Position numbers and translations under genes: made by a program
The notes under the pieces: generated by a model
Seen by the model: the letters and a program-made list of their open reading frames with translations, nothing else
Database searches by the model: none
What the model was told of the DNA's origin: nothing
Shown here: piece by piece, positions 4,329 to 5,919 of the stretch
How the letters are laid out: every line of letters begins with the position of its first letter
How positions within the stretch are numbered: position 1 is the stretch's first letter
Assembly (NCBI GenBank): GCA_023394015.1
Contig: JAEXBL010000158.1
Location: 1 to 5,919 of the forward strand
Direction of reading: 5' to 3'
DNA length: 5,919 nucleotides
From: Pseudomonadota bacterium
GTDB lineage: Bacteria; Pseudomonadota; Gammaproteobacteria; Burkholderiales; Burkholderiaceae_C

Positions 4329-4895
4329 ATGGACGCCTTCCTGATTTCCACCGGCATCGTCGCCCTGGCCGAGATGGGCGACAAGACGCAGTTGCTGTCT
4401 TTGGTGCTGGCCGCGCGCTATCGCAAACCCTGGCCGATAGTGTTGGGAATTTTCGTCGCCACGCTGGCCAACCACGCGCTGGCCGGCGCCCTGGGCAGCT
4501 GGGTGACGCGGGTGCTGGGGCCGGACGTGCTGCGCTGGGTGCTGGGCCTGTCCTTCATCGCCATGGCGGTGTGGATGCTGATACCCGACAAGCTCGACGA
4601 CGGCGACACACCGTCCCGGACCAGCCGTCTGGGCGTGTTCGGCACCACGGTGCTGGCCTTCTTCCTGGCCGAGATGGGCGACAAGACCCAGATCGCGACC
4701 GTGGCGCTGGCGGCGCAGTACCAGCAGTGGGCGGCGGTGGTGGCCGGCACCACGCTGGGCATGATGATCGCCAACGCGCCGGTGGTGTGGTTCGGCGACC
4801 GGCTGGTCAAGAAGGTGCCGATCCGCGTGGTGCACGGGGTGTCGGCGGCGATCTTTGCCGCGCTGGGGCTGGCGGCGCTGCTGGGCTGGGGCTGA
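4329..4895 (+). CDS. TMEM165/GDT1 (UPF0016) family cation exporter, probably Mn2+ (MneA-like)
   Basis: This is an integral inner-membrane protein of 188 residues with about six hydrophobic segments (roughly 4-22, 35-57, 67-85, 104-123, 136-157 and 168-187). It carries both family signature motifs, ExGDKT, at E15-T20 and E115-T120; their acidic residues are taken to line the cation path. The two halves are an inverted internal duplication typical of the family. Bacterial members such as Vibrio MneA export Mn2+, and eukaryotic relatives move Mn2+/Ca2+/H+. Mn2+ as substrate is inferred from the family and from the riboswitch-like leader. The start at 4329 puts the first motif at the usual place; no strong Shine-Dalgarno site precedes it, compatible with an RNA-structured leader. 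A 24-nt stretch is identical at 4364-4387 and 4664-4687, each covering a signature motif. No clear terminator separates it from the metX promoter. Confidence 0.93.
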   Translation: MDAFLISTGIVALAEMGDKTQLLSLVLAARYRKPWPIVLGIFVATLANHALAGALGSWVTRVLGPDVLRWVLGLSFIAMAVWMLIPDKLDDGDTPSRTSRLGVFGTTVLAFFLAEMGDKTQIATVALAAQYQQWAAVVAGTTLGMMIANAPVVWFGDRLVKKVPIRVVHGVSAAIFAALGLAALLGWG

Positions 4896-4923
4896 AGCGT
4901 CGGCCGGCCGGGGCGCGCGGCGC

Positions 4924-4929
4924 TATACT
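4924..4929 (+). promoter_or_regulatory. metX -10 box
   Basis: TATACT matches the -10 consensus at 5 of 6 positions. Transcription would start at about 4936-4938, one or two bases before the first stem of the SAM-II aptamer. That is strong positional support. The upstream GC-rich stretch (CGGCCGGCCG, 4901-4910) offers no recognisable -35 box. Confidence 0.6.
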
Positions 4930-4938
4930 GGGCTTTTA

Positions 4939-4991
4939 AGCGCCGATTTGCCTCCGCTTGCGGGCGCTCAATAAATTCCGCTAAAACCGAG
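4939..4991 (+). promoter_or_regulatory. SAM-II (SAM-alpha) riboswitch of metX
   Basis: The S-adenosylmethionine aptamer represses methionine synthesis when SAM is plentiful. Stem P1 is AGCGCC (4939-4944) with GGCGCT (4963-4968). The conserved strings GATTT (4945-4949), TTGC (4958-4961), ATAAAT (4971-4976) and GCTAAAA (4980-4986) occur in the order and spacing of known SAM-II RNAs. A pseudoknot is possible: GC (4960-4961) with GC (4980-4981), and CTCCG (4952-4956) with CCGAG (4987-4991), the latter with one mismatch. It sits between the metX promoter and an intrinsic terminator. The position upstream of metX fits the class. Confidence 0.92.
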
Positions 4992-5001
4992 CGCACAAGC
5001 A

Positions 5002-5032
5002 CCCGGCGCCGTTTTGGCGAACCGGGTTTTTT
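5002..5032 (+). terminator. Intrinsic terminator between SAM-II aptamer and metX
   Basis: CCCGG-CGCC (5002-5010) pairs with GGCG (5016-5019) and CCGGG (5022-5026) across an AA bulge, with a GTTTT loop, followed by six T residues (5027-5032). It ends 6 nt before the metX ATG. It is best read as the expression platform of the riboswitch. The P1 3' strand GGCGC (4963-4967) is complementary to GCGCC (5006-5010) in the rising arm, so an antiterminator pairing is possible when SAM is absent. Confidence 0.85.
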
Positions 5033-5038
5033 GTTGCC

Positions 5039-5919
5039 ATGTCCTTCATCGCCACGCCGCAGACCATGCTCTTCGAGGCGCCCCTGCCGCTGCAAAGCGG
5101 GGCATCGATCCGCGGCTACAACCTCACCTACGAAACCTACGGCCAGCTCAACGCCGAGCGCAGCAACGCGGTGCTGATCTGCCACGCGCTCAACGCCTCG
5201 CACCACGTGGCCGGCGTCTACGAGGGCCAGGAGCGTAGCGAGGGCTGGTGGAACAACATGGTCGGGCCCGGCAAGCCGGTGGACACCGAGCGCTTTTTCG
5301 TCATCAGCGTCAACAACCTCGGCTCCTGCTTCGGCACCACCGGGCCGATGCACGTCAACCCCGACACCGGCCGCATCTACGGCGCCGACTTTCCGGTGGT
5401 GACGGTGGAAGACTGGGTCAACACCCAGGCGCGCCTGCTCGACGCGCTGGGCATCGAGCAGCTCGCCGCCGTGATGGGCGGCAGCCTGGGCGGCATGCAG
5501 GCCCTGAGCTGGACGCTGCAATACCCCGAGCGCGTGCGCCACGCCGTGGTGGTGGCCAGCGCGCCCAACCTGTCGGCCGAGAACATCGCCTTCAACGAAG
5601 TCGCCCGCCGCGCCATCGTCAGCGACCCGGACTTCCACGGCGGCCACTTCTACCAGCACGGCGTGGGGCCCGCGCGCGGCCTGCGCATCGCGCGCATGAT
5701 CGGCCACATCACCTACCTCAGCGACGACGTGATGAACGCCAAGTTCGGCCGCGAGCTGCGCGAGGCCGTCACCCACCACGCCAGCGGCTACAAGTACAGC
5801 ACGCAGGACATCGAGTTCCAGATCGAGAGCTACCTGCGCTACCAGGGCGACAAGTTCAGCGAATACTTCGACGCCAACACCTACCTGTTGATTACCCGCG
5901 CGCTCGACTACTTCGACCC
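5039..5919 (+). CDS. metX: Homoserine O-acyltransferase MetX (3' end beyond the window)
   Basis: MetX activates the homoserine hydroxyl with acetyl- or succinyl-CoA, the first committed step of methionine synthesis, in the cytoplasm. 293 codons are visible of an expected 370-380; the frame is open to the edge. It has an alpha/beta-hydrolase fold with the nucleophile elbow GGSLGGMQ (147-154, S149), the oxyanion-side [11 protein letters not shown] segment (49-59), and [12 protein letters not shown] (92-103), a MetX hallmark. The catalytic Asp and His should lie past the right edge. Many betaproteobacterial MetX enzymes are succinyltransferases (MetXS); I cannot settle acyl specificity from the sequence. 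The start at 5039 fits the family ([10 protein letters not shown]...). There is no good Shine-Dalgarno site because the terminator U-tract occupies that place. Control by the SAM-II element is expected; metW commonly follows in this group but is outside the window. Confidence 0.95.
   Translation, partial: MSFIATPQTMLFEAPLPLQSGASIRGYNLTYETYGQLNAERSNAVLICHALNASHHVAGVYEGQERSEGWWNNMVGPGKPVDTERFFVISVNNLGSCFGTTGPMHVNPDTGRIYGADFPVVTVEDWVNTQARLLDALGIEQLAAVMGGSLGGMQALSWTLQYPERVRHAVVVASAPNLSAENIAFNEVARRAIVSDPDFHGGHFYQHGVGPARGLRIARMIGHITYLSDDVMNAKFGRELREAVTHHASGYKYSTQDIEFQIESYLRYQGDKFSEYFDANTYLLITRALDYFD

Noticed and set aside
4418..5779. 453-codon open frame on the minus strand across the exporter, riboswitch and metX
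   Set aside because: It crosses two genes and a riboswitch on the other strand, has His/Val/Ala-rich low-complexity composition, and shows no motif.

Overview
The window is GC-rich (by eye well over 60 %, with G/C in most third codon positions). It looks like a chromosomal segment of a betaproteobacterium of the order Burkholderiales, most likely family Comamonadaceae. The basis is the kdsD-kdsC-lptC order, a C-tract/G-tract palindromic intergenic repeat of a type I associate with that family, and a SAM-II riboswitch in front of metX. I see no phage, insertion sequence, CRISPR array, tRNA or rRNA.

Left block (109-3251, + strand): a compact run for lipopolysaccharide assembly. kdsD and kdsC supply Kdo-8-phosphate precursor synthesis and dephosphorylation, and lptC supplies the inner-membrane part of the LPS transport bridge. 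A short-chain dehydrogenase/reductase of unknown substrate follows. kdsC/lptC overlap by ATGA and lptC/SDR by GTGA, so those three are probably translationally coupled. kdsD and kdsC are separated by about 190 bases of palindromic repeat DNA. lptA and lptB, the usual partners of lptC, are not in the window. The extreme left edge holds a promoter-like region and perhaps the first bases of a divergent gene.

Middle block (3275-4116, - strand): a convergent gene for a small glycine-rich RNA-recognition-motif protein, with a promoter, a leader of about 150 nt, a clear Shine-Dalgarno site and an intrinsic terminator. Its reading frame carries an in-frame TAA inside the Gly/Tyr/Arg tail. The frame stays open and repeat-like for 63 more codons and then ends just before the terminator.

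Right block (4199-5919, + strand): two genes that each appear to have an RNA-controlled leader. The first is a TMEM165/GDT1 (UPF0016) family cation exporter, probably for Mn2+, behind a divergent yybP-ykoY-like leader. The second is metX (homoserine O-acyltransferase, cut by the right edge), behind a textbook SAM-II aptamer that is followed by an intrinsic terminator immediately before the start codon.

No wholly new system is evident. The points most worth checking are the loss of the expected catalytic histidine in KdsD (Pro at residue 189), the nonsense codon in the RRM protein, the SAM-II/terminator arrangement, and the Mn-riboswitch-like leader that lacks the canonical GGGGAGUAG loop.
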